A stretch of DNA of 64,000 nt from an uncultured Mucilaginibacter sp. (GCA_903891475.1 CAITEP010000020.1:124001-188000), one strand, 5' to 3'. Positions 43,206 to 52,103 are shown, counted from the first letter of the stretch. Numbers and translations are program-made. Notes: generated from the sequence alone by a model not told the origin.

Positions 43206-43979
43206 ATGATGAGAAGGATATTTATTGTTATTTTATTTTTAAGCTTTACTATTTCGGCAATGGCACAAGGCAATCAGGCAAGCACTCCAATACGCACCCT
43301 TTTTCCATATGGAGGAGGCATAAATAAAGAATTTTTACGCTATATAATTAGGCTCACTAAAAAAGAAAACCCTAAAATTTGTTTCATAGCTACCGCCACT
43401 GGCGATAATCCGGGGGCAATAGTAAACTGGTATTCGGTTTGCGAGGATTTGCCAATGCGCCCATATTTTCAAAAATCGTTCATCGCGTCATACACCGAAA
43501 CTAAGACTTTTGAAGAGAATTTGTTAAGTATGGATGCCATAGTAGTAAGTGGTGGCAATACCTTAAATATGATGGCCATATGGAAAGAGCAAGGAATAGA
43601 TACTGTTTTAAGGAAAGCATACAACAAGGGCATTGTATTATCAGGCGGTAGTGCGGGTTCATTGTGTTGGTTTTTAGGAGGCACTACCGATTCTCGCCCG
43701 CGCGATTTATCCATTGTAAAATGCATGGGTTTTATACAAGCGAGCCATTGTCCGCATTACCATAGCGAACCCTTGCGCAAACCCTTATATTTTGAAAACA
43801 TATTAAAAGGTAAGCTAGCTCCCGGCTACGCGATTGATGATAAAGCTGGAATAGTATTTGAAAATGAAAAATATGTAAAAGTAGTAGCCATTGACGATAA
43901 AAGTAATGCCTATTATGTATCAGTTGTTGATGGTAAAATTGACGAAAAGCTTTTACCTGTTGAAGAAATCATAAAGTAA
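43206..43979 (+). CDS. exported peptidase S51 (peptidase E-like)
   Basis: About 257 aa from ATG 43206. A signal peptide (RRIFIVILFLSFTISAMAQ) is followed by a class I amidotransferase-like fold. The nucleophile is in VLSGGSAGSLCWF, with GGNTLNMMAIW upstream and a His-rich SHCPHYHSE further on. S51 enzymes cleave N-terminal Asp dipeptides or process cyanophycin. The cytoplasmic E. coli enzyme has no signal peptide, so this one probably acts in the periplasm or is secreted. The frame opens at GTG 43191. Confidence 0.88.
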   Translation: MMRRIFIVILFLSFTISAMAQGNQASTPIRTLFPYGGGINKEFLRYIIRLTKKENPKICFIATATGDNPGAIVNWYSVCEDLPMRPYFQKSFIASYTETKTFEENLLSMDAIVVSGGNTLNMMAIWKEQGIDTVLRKAYNKGIVLSGGSAGSLCWFLGGTTDSRPRDLSIVKCMGFIQASHCPHYHSEPLRKPLYFENILKGKLAPGYAIDDKAGIVFENEKYVKVVAIDDKSNAYYVSVVDGKIDEKLLPVEEIIK

Positions 43980-44040
43980 GCTTGAAAATGGATATGTAAA
44001 ATCGCTATTGGTACTTAACTTACCTAAAGCATCATTTTCC

Positions 44041-44048
44041 TATCTTTG
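44041..44048 (+). promoter_or_regulatory. -7 box of lpxK
   Basis: Perfect TATCTTTG, 9 nt before the ATG at 44058. The TTG inside the box opens a longer but false frame. Confidence 0.6.
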
Positions 44049-44057
44049 CACCAAAAT

Positions 44058-45212
44058 ATGAAATTTCTTAGCTGGCTTTTGCTTCCCTTTTCCGTGATAT
44101 ATGGTTTGGTAATCATGATACGAAATTGGTTTTATGATGCTGGCTTTTTAAAAAGTACAAGTTTCAATATACATATTATTTCAATCGGAAATTTGGAAGT
44201 TGGCGGCGCGGGTAAAACACCTATGGTTGAATATTTGGTGCGTTTATTAATGCCCAACTACCAAATAGCAACCTTAAGCAGAGGGTATGGACGTAAAACC
44301 AAAGGCTTTTTGTTAGCCCAATTATACCAAGAAGAAAACACCCAATCAACCAACCTCAACAATCAAACTAAGAAACAAAACCACTCACCGCTCACCACTC
44401 ACCACTCACTATTAAGCACCCAAATAGGCGACGAGCCAGCCCAGTTTAAGCAAAAGTTCCCAAATGTTAGCGTGGCAGTTTGTGAGAAAAGGGTAGTAGG
44501 TGTACAAAAATTGATGGCTAATCATGAAGTATTAATTCTCGATGATGCCTACCAGCATAGGGCGGTTAATCCCGGTTTAAGTATTTTATTATTTGATTAC
44601 AGCAAGGTACGGCAACCTCATTTAATGTTGCCTGCCGGCAATTACCGTGAACCATTTAGCGGCAGGTGGAGGGCGCAAATTATCATTTTAACAAAATGCC
44701 CCGCTAATATGGATCAAGATGCTATGGGGGCACTAGCTCAGGTGGTTAAACCATTACCTTTTCAATCCTTGTTTTTCACCTCCATCGTTTACAACAGTCT
44801 GAGAAATTTTAACGGCGAAAAAGCTGATTTTGTGATTGATAATGACACCACTGTTTTTTTATTAACAGGTATAGCCAATTCATTGCCTCTCGTAAACCAT
44901 TTAAATACCTTGACCGATAAAATAATCCATCATAAATATCCCGACCATTATCCGTTTACCATTAAAAATATCGCTAAACTTGCCTCCGAATTTTCGTTGT
45001 GCAACATGCAAAAAAAGGTAATCATCACAACAGAAAAGGATGCCCAGCGTTTAAATGAAGCTTGGTTTAAAAAAGAGTTTAATAAGGTGGCAGATATTAC
45101 CATTTATACATTACCTATTGAAGTGGCGTTTTTAAACAATGGTAAACAAGATTTTGACCAATTAATTTTTGAATATGTTAGAACGCGTCCTGCAATCAAC
45201 AGCCTACATTAA
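44058..45212 (+). CDS. lpxK: tetraacyldisaccharide 4'-kinase with an in-frame repeat insertion
   Basis: 384 aa. LpxK phosphorylates the 4' position of the lipid A precursor at the inner membrane. The N-terminal hydrophobic segment, the ATP loop IGNLEVGGAGKTPMVEYLV, LSRGYGRKTKGFL, IGDEPAQFKQKFP, ILDDAYQHRAV and the late ITTEKDAQRL are all present. Between KGFLLA and IGDEP lie about 36 extra residues (rich in Asn, Thr, Gln, His), which include HSPLTTHHSLLS encoded by the TCACTCACC repeat at 44381-44410. The conserved motifs on both sides are intact, so the enzyme may still work. Overlaps the next gene by 38 nt. Confidence 0.93.
   Translation: MKFLSWLLLPFSVIYGLVIMIRNWFYDAGFLKSTSFNIHIISIGNLEVGGAGKTPMVEYLVRLLMPNYQIATLSRGYGRKTKGFLLAQLYQEENTQSTNLNNQTKKQNHSPLTTHHSLLSTQIGDEPAQFKQKFPNVSVAVCEKRVVGVQKLMANHEVLILDDAYQHRAVNPGLSILLFDYSKVRQPHLMLPAGNYREPFSGRWRAQIIILTKCPANMDQDAMGALAQVVKPLPFQSLFFTSIVYNSLRNFNGEKADFVIDNDTTVFLLTGIANSLPLVNHLNTLTDKIIHHKYPDHYPFTIKNIAKLASEFSLCNMQKKVIITTEKDAQRLNEAWFKKEFNKVADITIYTLPIEVAFLNNGKQDFDQLIFEYVRTRPAINSLH
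44381..44410 (+). repeat. TCACTCACC-type repeat inside lpxK
   Basis: CCACTCACCGCTCACCACTC and the 10 bases after it match intergenic repeats at 33856, 49533, 50124 and 54610. In this orientation the repeat has no stop in the lpxK frame. Confidence 0.8.
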
Positions 45213-45990
45213 AAGCCGCATTGGCGATTTTGTGCCCGAAGTAGGCATTATATTAGGTACTGGCTTGGGTGGTTTGGTAAACGAAATTGAGGTTGAAAAA
45301 CAGTTGCTATATGCCAATATTCCTGAGTTCCCAATATCAACACTCGAATTTCATTCGGGAAAGTTGATTTTTGGAACATTAGCTGGCAAAAAGGTGGTAG
45401 CCATGCAAGGCCGTTTGCACTATTACGAAGGTTATAACATGGAACAAATTACCCTGCCTGTTAGGGTAATGAAAATGTTGGGTATTAAAACTTTGTTTGT
45501 TTCAAACGCCAGCGGTTCATTAAATCCTGCCTATAAAAAAGGTGGATTAATGATTATTGAAGACCATATTAACTTACAACCGGCAAACCCCTTAATTGGT
45601 AGTAATGATGAAGAGTTTGGTCCTCGATTTCCTGATATGAGCGAGCCTTACCATCGTGACTTAATTGAAAAAGCGTTAAACATCGCCAAGGCAAACAATA
45701 TAACCTGCCATAAAGGAGTTTACATAGCGGTTACCGGGCCAAATCTTGAAACCAAAGCAGAATATAAATACCTGCGCATTATAGGAGGCGACGCGGTTGG
45801 GATGAGCACGGTGCCTGAGGTAATAGTTGCTAGGCATATGGGGCTGCCAGTTTTTGCCATTTCTGTTTTAACAGATGAAGGGTTTAACGAGGTTTTACTG
45901 CCTTGTTCGCTCGATGAAATATTGGAAGTTGCACGTGAGGCGGAACCCAAATTGACCTTAATACTTAAAGAATTGATAGCTGGCTTTTAA
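45175..45990 (+). CDS. punA: purine nucleoside phosphorylase
   Basis: 271 aa of the trimeric PNP-II type. Motifs seen are VGIILGTGLGGLV, EFHSGKLIFG, MQGRLHYYEGYNM with the phosphate-site region, FVSNASGSLNP, the substrate-site GPNLETKAEY and VGMSTVPEVIVARHMG. It splits inosine and guanosine to base and ribose-1-phosphate for salvage. Starts inside lpxK (ATG 45175, 38-nt overlap) and its stop overlaps the ATG of the next gene, so the three genes form one transcript. Confidence 0.95.
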   Translation: MLERVLQSTAYIKSRIGDFVPEVGIILGTGLGGLVNEIEVEKQLLYANIPEFPISTLEFHSGKLIFGTLAGKKVVAMQGRLHYYEGYNMEQITLPVRVMKMLGIKTLFVSNASGSLNPAYKKGGLMIIEDHINLQPANPLIGSNDEEFGPRFPDMSEPYHRDLIEKALNIAKANNITCHKGVYIAVTGPNLETKAEYKYLRIIGGDAVGMSTVPEVIVARHMGLPVFAISVLTDEGFNEVLLPCSLDEILEVAREAEPKLTLILKELIAGF

Positions 45991-48083
45991 TGCGAAATAA
46001 AATAAAATTTCTTTTCATTTTGCTGACTTGCGCATTTGCTCAGGTTGCTTTTGGGCAAACGAATCCGAATTATCCAAACAACCCTAATTATCCAATTCAA
46101 CAAAGGATAAACCTCAGGGATACAGGTAAGGCGGTAAAGCAAATTACAGACGACCAGCTTTTAGATTCATTGCGAAAAAAACAAGACCATAAGCGCGACA
46201 CGGTTATTTTTACCGCTAAATTTATCCGAATTACCAACGAAAGGTTGCTTAGAGATAGTACACAGCTGTTGCAATTGGATACCACCTTAACCAATTTTGA
46301 AATTTACAGTCCAATTTTCTCGGTAAAAACACCCAAAATAACTCTAGGCTATACGGGTACAGCTGCACGCGATTTGCTATTCAATCCTTCAAAAACAATA
46401 GGCTTTGATGCTGGTTTACACGCCCTCGACCCTTACATGTTAAATCCAGAAGATATTAACTATTACAGGGCACGTGTGCCTTATACCTCACTTTATTTTA
46501 TTTCGGGAGGTATAAGCGAACAAATGTTTAAGGCTACGCACGCCCAAAACATCAACCCGCAGCTAAATATTGGCTTTAATCTTGATTTTGCTGGCCCAAA
46601 AGGCTTTTACAGCAGTAATAGCGTTCTGCAACAAAATGTTAATTATACCAATATTGGTGCTTTTGGTTGGTACGAATCAAAAAATAAAAGATATAACCTG
46701 CTTGCAAACATTCTGTATAATAACTTGAAGTCACCAGAAACAGGTTCTATTCAAAACGATTCAATTTTTAAAACCGGCTCAATTGATAAAACATCCGAAC
46801 CAGTAAGGTTAGCGCATACTTATGAGAATTGGACAAACACAGGTATATATTTAAAGCAATTTTATTATATAGGTCACCTAGATAGTGTTAAAAAGGGAAG
46901 TGGTAGCGTTTTACCAACACAAAGGGTTGCGTACACCCTAAATTACAATTCACATATTTACAACTTTATTCAAAATGACCCAGACACCTATAATGTATTC
47001 CCCGATTATTATTATGCCTATAATCGATCGCGGGATTCATTGTCGGTAGGCCATTTACAAAATGATTTTTCGTACAGTTTTTATCTTCGAAATAAGGCGG
47101 TGAGTATTATAAAAAACGAAGTTAAGCTCGATTTGGGGTTAACACACGATTATTATAATTACACGCAATATGTAAATGATACCACTTTAAACCAATATGG
47201 TGTTAAGGTAGTACAGCAACAAAAAGTACAAGGTGCTTCTTTTCAGGATATTACATTAAAGGCCAGATTTAGCTACAAATTTAGCAACAGGATAGGCTTA
47301 GAGGGCGACTTTCAGCAAATAGCCCAAGGACACGATGCAGGGGACTATTTATATGATGCCAAAGTCACGCTAGCAGGTGGAGAAAAGGTCGGAAAAATTA
47401 CTTTTGAAGGATACGCCCAAAACAATACCCCTGCCTTGGTTTATACCAATTGGATATCAAACCATTACATATTTCATAACAGCTTTAAAAACCCAAAAAC
47501 AAATAGTATTTCTTTCAACTATATCAATCCAATTTTAAAGTTTGATTTAAAGGTCGAATATTTTTTAATAAATAATTACCTATACTTTAATGCCCAAACA
47601 GGTGGTAATGATGCAACGCCAACACAAGTAACAGCACCAATAAATTTATTAAAAGTTGGTTTGTCAAAAACATTTACTTGGCGCAATTGGCAATTTGATG
47701 ATTTTTTAGTATATCAAAAAAGCGACTATCAAACTACCTTACGTACACCTCAGTTTTATAATTTTAGCAGTTTGTATTATAAGGTATTGATGTTTAAAGT
47801 GTTATACTCCAACATAGGGATGAATGTTAGATATAACAGCCAATACCTTGCTCCGTCATATGCAGTGGGCTTAGGGCAATTCTATAATGGAACCAATGTT
47901 ACTTTTTCTTCATACCCAATTGCCAGCGTGTTTTTTAAGGCAACCTTGCAGCATACCAACTTCTTTATCATGTATGATTATGTGAATCAAGGCTTATTTA
48001 GTCAGGGCTACTACACGGTAAACAGGTATCCGCAAATGGATAGGCTTTTAAAATTTGGAGTTTCTTGGTCGTTTTACAATTAA
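45990..48083 (+). CDS. putative porin (Porin_10 type)
   Basis: 697 aa with a signal peptide (ending FGQ, about 24). The mature protein starts with an Asn/Pro-rich stretch, then a domain with TLGYTGTAARDLLFNP, and YTSLYFISGGISEQMFKATHAQNINPQ in two adjacent segments. Many beta strands follow, ending in KFGVSWSFYN. The arrangement matches the Bacteroidota putative-porin family. It sits in the outer membrane; solute unknown. The ATG overlaps the PNP stop (TAATG). Confidence 0.88.
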   Translation: MRNKIKFLFILLTCAFAQVAFGQTNPNYPNNPNYPIQQRINLRDTGKAVKQITDDQLLDSLRKKQDHKRDTVIFTAKFIRITNERLLRDSTQLLQLDTTLTNFEIYSPIFSVKTPKITLGYTGTAARDLLFNPSKTIGFDAGLHALDPYMLNPEDINYYRARVPYTSLYFISGGISEQMFKATHAQNINPQLNIGFNLDFAGPKGFYSSNSVLQQNVNYTNIGAFGWYESKNKRYNLLANILYNNLKSPETGSIQNDSIFKTGSIDKTSEPVRLAHTYENWTNTGIYLKQFYYIGHLDSVKKGSGSVLPTQRVAYTLNYNSHIYNFIQNDPDTYNVFPDYYYAYNRSRDSLSVGHLQNDFSYSFYLRNKAVSIIKNEVKLDLGLTHDYYNYTQYVNDTTLNQYGVKVVQQQKVQGASFQDITLKARFSYKFSNRIGLEGDFQQIAQGHDAGDYLYDAKVTLAGGEKVGKITFEGYAQNNTPALVYTNWISNHYIFHNSFKNPKTNSISFNYINPILKFDLKVEYFLINNYLYFNAQTGGNDATPTQVTAPINLLKVGLSKTFTWRNWQFDDFLVYQKSDYQTTLRTPQFYNFSSLYYKVLMFKVLYSNIGMNVRYNSQYLAPSYAVGLGQFYNGTNVTFSSYPIASVFFKATLQHTNFFIMYDYVNQGLFSQGYYTVNRYPQMDRLLKFGVSWSFYN

Positions 48084-48100
48084 AATCCAAATAGGTAATA

Positions 48101-49390
48101 TCAGGTTTTTTGTTTTTTCTTTTTGGCGGCAGGAAATAATACGTTGTTTAAAATTAATCTATAACCGGTTGAGTTTGGGTGAAGTTTTAAATCAGTTGGG
48201 GGTTCGCCAACCAGGTGCTTGTAATCTTCAGGATCGTGTCCTCCATAAAAAGTCCATTGCCCTTTGCCATATTCGCCATGAATATAGCGAGCTTCATTAT
48301 TGGTTTTCATTTCGCCTAGAATAAGTACATTTGGTTTTAGCATTTTTTCGTTAAAAGCGGTAGTTAATCCCATAAAACCTTTAATTACCTTATCATGGTT
48401 TTGAGTAAGCATGCTTGGCACTACATCCCATTTGGCCGAAAAATCAAATAAGGTAAAATAATCCTGGGCTCTATCAATCTCCCTGCTTCCTCGGTTATCA
48501 ATATTACTAAACTGGTGCGACATGGGGTTCATATCCAATGTAAAGTTCTGAAAAGCAAAAGTTTGGGTAAAATCCAACTTAGTTTGGTAATCAGGGTCGG
48601 CAGGGTCGCCATCAAACATTGTCTCGCATATATCGGTATTAGCTGCAGCCAAGGCTATGTCGAAGGTATCTGTACCCGAGCACATGGCAAACAAAAAGCC
48701 ACCTCCGGCACAAAAATCGCGAATTCGAGTTGCCACAGCCAGCTTCATTTGCGATACCTTTTTAAAGCCAAGCCTATGCGCGGTAGCCTCCTGAATCTTA
48801 ATATCATCGTTATACCACTGCGCATATTTAAAAACACTGTAAAACTTACTGTATTGCCCGGTAAAGTCTTCATGGTGCAAATGCAGCCAATCATATTTAG
48901 GCAGTTCGCCTTGTATTACTTCCTCATCATACAAAACATCATAAGGTATCTCGGCATACTTTAAAACCAAGGTAACGGCGTCATCCCAAGGCAATTTGTT
49001 TTTTGGCGAGTAAACTGCCATCTTTGGGGCTTTTTCCAGCTTTACCAAATCCATATTTACCGAAGGGTCGCTTACCTCGTTTATAATACTTATCACCGTA
49101 GCATCAGGAATTACTTCATAACTTACCCCACGTATTTTACATTCCTCCTCTATTTTAGGTACATACTTTGTCATAAAGCTACCACCTCTGTAATTAAGCA
49201 ACCAATCTACCTCTTCTCCGTTTTTTAATACCCAGAAAGCAATACCATACGATTTTAAATGGTCTTTCTGCGCTTCATCCATCGGTATTAATATAGAAGC
49301 TGCCATGGTTTTCAAGGCAAATCCTAAAAACATTAACAACAGAAAAGAAGTAAGTAATGATTTTGGTAAATTAAAAAATCTGATTGACAC
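48101..49390 (-). CDS. exported amidotransferase-like-fold protein of unknown function
   Basis: 429 aa with a signal peptide (cleaved near AAS, about 31). The mature part has LHLHHEDFTGQYSKFY, a FCAGGGFLFAMCSGTDTFD block that resembles a glutamine-amidotransferase nucleophile elbow, and a late GKGQWTFYGGHDPEDYKH. As I recall, relatives in Bacteroidota are sometimes labelled asparagine synthetase B, but no AsnB catalytic domain is seen. Function unknown. It is a well-preserved, secreted protein, convergent with the porin gene. Confidence 0.7.
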   Translation of the reverse strand: MSIRFFNLPKSLLTSFLLLMFLGFALKTMAASILIPMDEAQKDHLKSYGIAFWVLKNGEEVDWLLNYRGGSFMTKYVPKIEEECKIRGVSYEVIPDATVISIINEVSDPSVNMDLVKLEKAPKMAVYSPKNKLPWDDAVTLVLKYAEIPYDVLYDEEVIQGELPKYDWLHLHHEDFTGQYSKFYSVFKYAQWYNDDIKIQEATAHRLGFKKVSQMKLAVATRIRDFCAGGGFLFAMCSGTDTFDIALAAANTDICETMFDGDPADPDYQTKLDFTQTFAFQNFTLDMNPMSHQFSNIDNRGSREIDRAQDYFTLFDFSAKWDVVPSMLTQNHDKVIKGFMGLTTAFNEKMLKPNVLILGEMKTNNEARYIHGEYGKGQWTFYGGHDPEDYKHLVGEPPTDLKLHPNSTGYRLILNNVLFPAAKKKKQKT

Positions 49391-49532
49391 GCTTTATCCT
49401 ATTTAGTAGGTAAATATAACGAAATATTGAATGTTCTGTTATTCTACTAGCTTTAATGAAAATTCAATGTGTAGAATGACTAGTATTGCAACGATCATAC
49501 GTATTTAAGCGGTTCCCTGTCCAATAGAAAAA

Positions 49533-49592
49533 TGACAACTGACTATTAACTACTCACCATTCACTTACTCACCACTCACTAATTCACCATTC
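49533..49592. repeat. TCACTCACC-type simple repeat upstream of the cyclophilin gene
   Basis: TACTCACCATTCACTTACTC followed by ACCACTCACTAATTCACCAT. It ends about 20 nt before the -7 box of the cyclophilin gene. Confidence 0.75.
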
Positions 49593-49612
49593 TCTATTTT
49601 CACGTTTTTTTT

Positions 49613-49620
49613 TACCTTTG
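49613..49620 (+). promoter_or_regulatory. -7 box of the cyclophilin gene
   Basis: TACCTTTG matches TAnnTTTG, 19 nt before the ATG at 49640. The implied leader is about 15 nt. Confidence 0.55.
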
Positions 49621-49639
49621 CAGCCTATAAAAATTAAAA

Positions 49640-50077
49640 ATGAGCAAAGCGATAATCAAAACCGAAAAGGGCGACATGACAGTTGAATTTTTTGACAAAG
49701 ATGCCCCAAATACAGTTGCCAACTTCAAAAAACTGGCTTCATCAGGGTTTTATAACAATGTAATTTTTCACCGCGTTATTCCTAATTTCATGGTTCAGGG
49801 TGGCGACCCAACCGGCACGGGCGCTGGTGGACCAGGTTATAAAATTGATTGCGAACTGACAGGCGAAAACCAATACCACGATCGTGGTGTGCTTTCAATG
49901 GCACATGCTGGCCGAAATACTGGTGGCTCGCAATTCTTTATTTGCCATAGCCGTGCCAATACCGCGCATTTAGATAGGCACCATACCGTTTTTGGTAAAG
50001 TAATTAAAAATGTTGACGTTGTTGATGCCATTGTAAAAGGCGACAAAATTTTGAGCATAGAAGTTTTAGAAGATTAA
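49640..50077 (+). CDS. cyclophilin-type peptidyl-prolyl isomerase
   Basis: 145 aa, one cyclophilin domain without a signal peptide, so cytoplasmic. Key motifs are [20 protein letters not shown] (the Arg and Phe of the active site), [17 protein letters not shown] and [16 protein letters not shown]. It speeds proline cis-trans isomerisation during folding. Family is near the minimal PpiB form. Followed after a repeat-bearing 90-bp gap by the DUF5606 gene. Confidence 0.96.
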   Translation: MSKAIIKTEKGDMTVEFFDKDAPNTVANFKKLASSGFYNNVIFHRVIPNFMVQGGDPTGTGAGGPGYKIDCELTGENQYHDRGVLSMAHAGRNTGGSQFFICHSRANTAHLDRHHTVFGKVIKNVDVVDAIVKGDKILSIEVLED

Positions 50078-50123
50078 TATACTTGAGGTATTGGGTAATG
50101 AATAAAAAATTTATGTTTACATA

Positions 50124-50150
50124 AACTCACCATTCACTACTCACCACTCC
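50124..50150. repeat. TCACTCACC-type simple repeat before the DUF5606 gene
   Basis: AACTCACCATTCACTACTCA and then CCACTCC, lying between the cyclophilin and DUF5606 genes. Confidence 0.7.
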
Positions 50151-50167
50151 CCATTTAACCCTAAAAA

Positions 50168-50728
50168 ATGAATTTACAAGGAATTGTAGCCGTATCGGGC
50201 AAACCAGGTTTATGGCGTGCATTGGCACAAAATAAAACCGGGTATATTTTAGAAAGTTTAGATGCCAATAAAACAAAGTTGGTGGCTAATTTGGCAACTG
50301 CCAAAATCGCGGCTTTGCACGAAATTACCCTTTTTGGTGAAGACGAAGATTTAAAACTGATTGATATTTTTGAAATCATGAAAAAGGCAACCAATATACC
50401 TGACGCCAAAGCTGATGGAAAAGTATTGAGAACGTTTTTCAGAGAGGTTGCCCCAACCCACGATGAAGAGAAGGTGTATGCTTCTGATATGAAAAAGGTT
50501 ATTTCATGGTTTCAGATTTTAAAGGACTTTCCTTTCTTTAACGAGCTGGTGGAAGAAGCGGCCCCAGTTGCAGAAATAGCCCCTATTGAAGAACCGGAAG
50601 TAAAAGTGGAGGAGAAAAAAGTACCTAAAAAGGCTGCTGCTAAAACAGAAAAAACTGCTACTGAAGAAAAATCTACAGCCGCACCCAAAGCCAAAAAAGT
50701 AGCAACCAAAAAAGTTGCCGATAAATAA
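50168..50728 (+). CDS. DUF5606 domain protein
   Basis: 186 aa. Residues 1 to about 125 form the DUF5606 domain, with MNLQGIVAVSGKPGLWRALA, EITLFGEDEDLKLIDIFEIM and VISWFQILKDFPFF. The remaining 60 residues are a low-complexity tail of Glu, Ala and Lys, ending in KAKKVATKKVADK, a histone H1-like basic region. The function is not known, though the tail suggests nucleic-acid contact. Followed by a terminator-like hairpin. Confidence 0.88.
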   Translation: MNLQGIVAVSGKPGLWRALAQNKTGYILESLDANKTKLVANLATAKIAALHEITLFGEDEDLKLIDIFEIMKKATNIPDAKADGKVLRTFFREVAPTHDEEKVYASDMKKVISWFQILKDFPFFNELVEEAAPVAEIAPIEEPEVKVEEKKVPKKAAAKTEKTATEEKSTAAPKAKKVATKKVADK

Positions 50729-50779
50729 GATTTATTGCTTAGGCTGCTTTACGGTGTAAATTTGATTGTAAGAATATGT

Positions 50780-50810
50780 AAGGGGCTTACAGCATACGCT
50801 CCTTTTTTAT
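50780..50810 (+). terminator. terminator after the DUF5606 gene
   Basis: AAGGGGC (50780-50786) pairs with GCTCCTT (50798-50804), one G-U, and the T run continues to 50808. Standard position for the plus-strand gene. Confidence 0.55.
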
Positions 50811-50819
50811 GATTATAGT

Positions 50820-51746
50820 TTAGCAATCTTGCTGCTTACAGTCCTCATCGACAAATTCGGGTTCTAAGGTGCTGTGATGAATATCTAAGTGTTCTAGGCG
50901 GTGCCTTAAGTCTTTTTTAATATTCTCAAAAGCCGATACAAACTCAGGAGCAATCACCACATGCGCGGTAAGGGCGTTATCAGTTGTACTAAGTGCCCAA
51001 ACATGCATATGGTGTACATCCAAAACACCTTTACACTTTAGCAATTCGTTTTTTATCTTTTCCAATTCCATGGCTTTTGGCACGCCTGCCATCTCCAGTC
51101 TTAGGCTATCAATCAATAAACTCCAGGTGCCTTTTAATATCACAATGGCTATAATTAAGCTAACGGCACTATCAATCCAGTACAATTTAGTAAAGTATAT
51201 AATTATCCCCGAAATAACTACACCGAAAGAAACTATCGCGTCGACAGCCATATGCAGGTAGGCGCCCTTAATATTTAAGTCTTTATCTTTATCCTTTACA
51301 AAAAGCCAGGCTGTAAACGCGTTAATGCCAATACCAATAAAGGCAACCCAGGCCATTACACCACCATCTACTTTTTCGGGTTCTAAAAAACGCATAATAG
51401 CTTCGTAACCAATAAAACCAACAGCTACAAATAAAACCAAAGCGTTAAAAAATGAAACTATGATGGTAGAGCGCTTATAACCAAAAGTATATTTGCTATT
51501 GGCATTTACTTTAGTGAGCTTAAAAGCCAATAAGGCAAGTGCCAAACCAGCTACATCGCTTAAATTATGACCAGCATCTGTTAATAATGATAATGAGTGG
51601 GTAGCCAATCCGGCTATAACCTCAATTAACACAAAGGCCGAGTTTAAAATAATACCAACTATAAACGCGGTATTTACCTGATCGAGCTTTGGAGCATGAT
51701 CATGGTGGTGATGATGATGATGAGAATGATCGTGACCAGCTGACAT
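50820..51746 (-). CDS. cation diffusion facilitator (zinc exporter)
   Basis: 308 aa of the CDF/CzcD-ZitB family. The N-terminus has a His-rich run (HDHSHHHHHHHDH). Six membrane helices carry the metal-site motifs LLTDAGHNLSDVAGLALALL and HMAVDAIVSFGVV. The C-terminal cytoplasmic domain has DVHHMHVWALSTTDNALTAH, and the end is Cys-rich (EDCKQQDC). It exports zinc or related ions against protons. It has a nearly leaderless promoter. Confidence 0.95.
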   Translation of the reverse strand: MSAGHDHSHHHHHHHDHAPKLDQVNTAFIVGIILNSAFVLIEVIAGLATHSLSLLTDAGHNLSDVAGLALALLAFKLTKVNANSKYTFGYKRSTIIVSFFNALVLFVAVGFIGYEAIMRFLEPEKVDGGVMAWVAFIGIGINAFTAWLFVKDKDKDLNIKGAYLHMAVDAIVSFGVVISGIIIYFTKLYWIDSAVSLIIAIVILKGTWSLLIDSLRLEMAGVPKAMELEKIKNELLKCKGVLDVHHMHVWALSTTDNALTAHVVIAPEFVSAFENIKKDLRHRLEHLDIHHSTLEPEFVDEDCKQQDC

Positions 51747-51750
51747 TTTG

Positions 51751-51758
51751 CAAAGATA
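51751..51758 (-). promoter_or_regulatory. -7 box of the CDF gene, 4 nt from the ATG
   Basis: Minus-strand TATCTTTG, perfect TAnnTTTG, with CAAA between it and the ATG. A leaderless or near-leaderless mRNA is expected. Confidence 0.6.
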
Positions 51759-51925
51759 TTATTTTTAATTGTAGTCGGGAAGTCTAGAAGTCCGGAAGAT
51801 AGTAATTTTGAAAGTGTAGAAGATGCGAAGTTTTTCAGTTGGTTATTGAAAAATCTCAAAAAAAGTCTGAATAAGAATTTACAGAATTTTAGAATTTGCA
51901 GGATTATTATATTTGACGATACAAT

Positions 51926-52073
51926 AGTCTTGATACTTGATACTAACTACTCGATACTTTAAAAAATCCGAAATTAAAATGTCTGAATCATAATTTACAG
52001 GATTCTTTTATTTTACAAATCAAAAGTCTTGATACTTGATACTAGTTACTCGATACTTTAAAAAATCCGAAAT
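51926..52073. repeat. 49-bp direct repeats, 99 bp apart
   Basis: 51926-51974 and 52025-52073 share AGTCTTGATACTTGATACTA and the following ACTCGATACTTTAAAAAATC; they differ only at ACTAACTA/ACTAGTTA. The sequence before each (GTCTGAAT...ATTTACAG) is also similar, so the unit is about 99 bp. ATCCGAAAT words continue to 52097. This occupies the right half of the 51747-52103 gap; the left half shows only degenerate similar words. Confidence 0.85.
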
Positions 52074-52103
52074 CGAACATCCGAAATCCGAAATCCAAAT
52101 GAA

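Noticed and set aside
48515..48964. 149-aa plus-strand frame
   Set aside because: It is antisense to the secreted protein at 48101-49390, which has a signal peptide and coherent domains.
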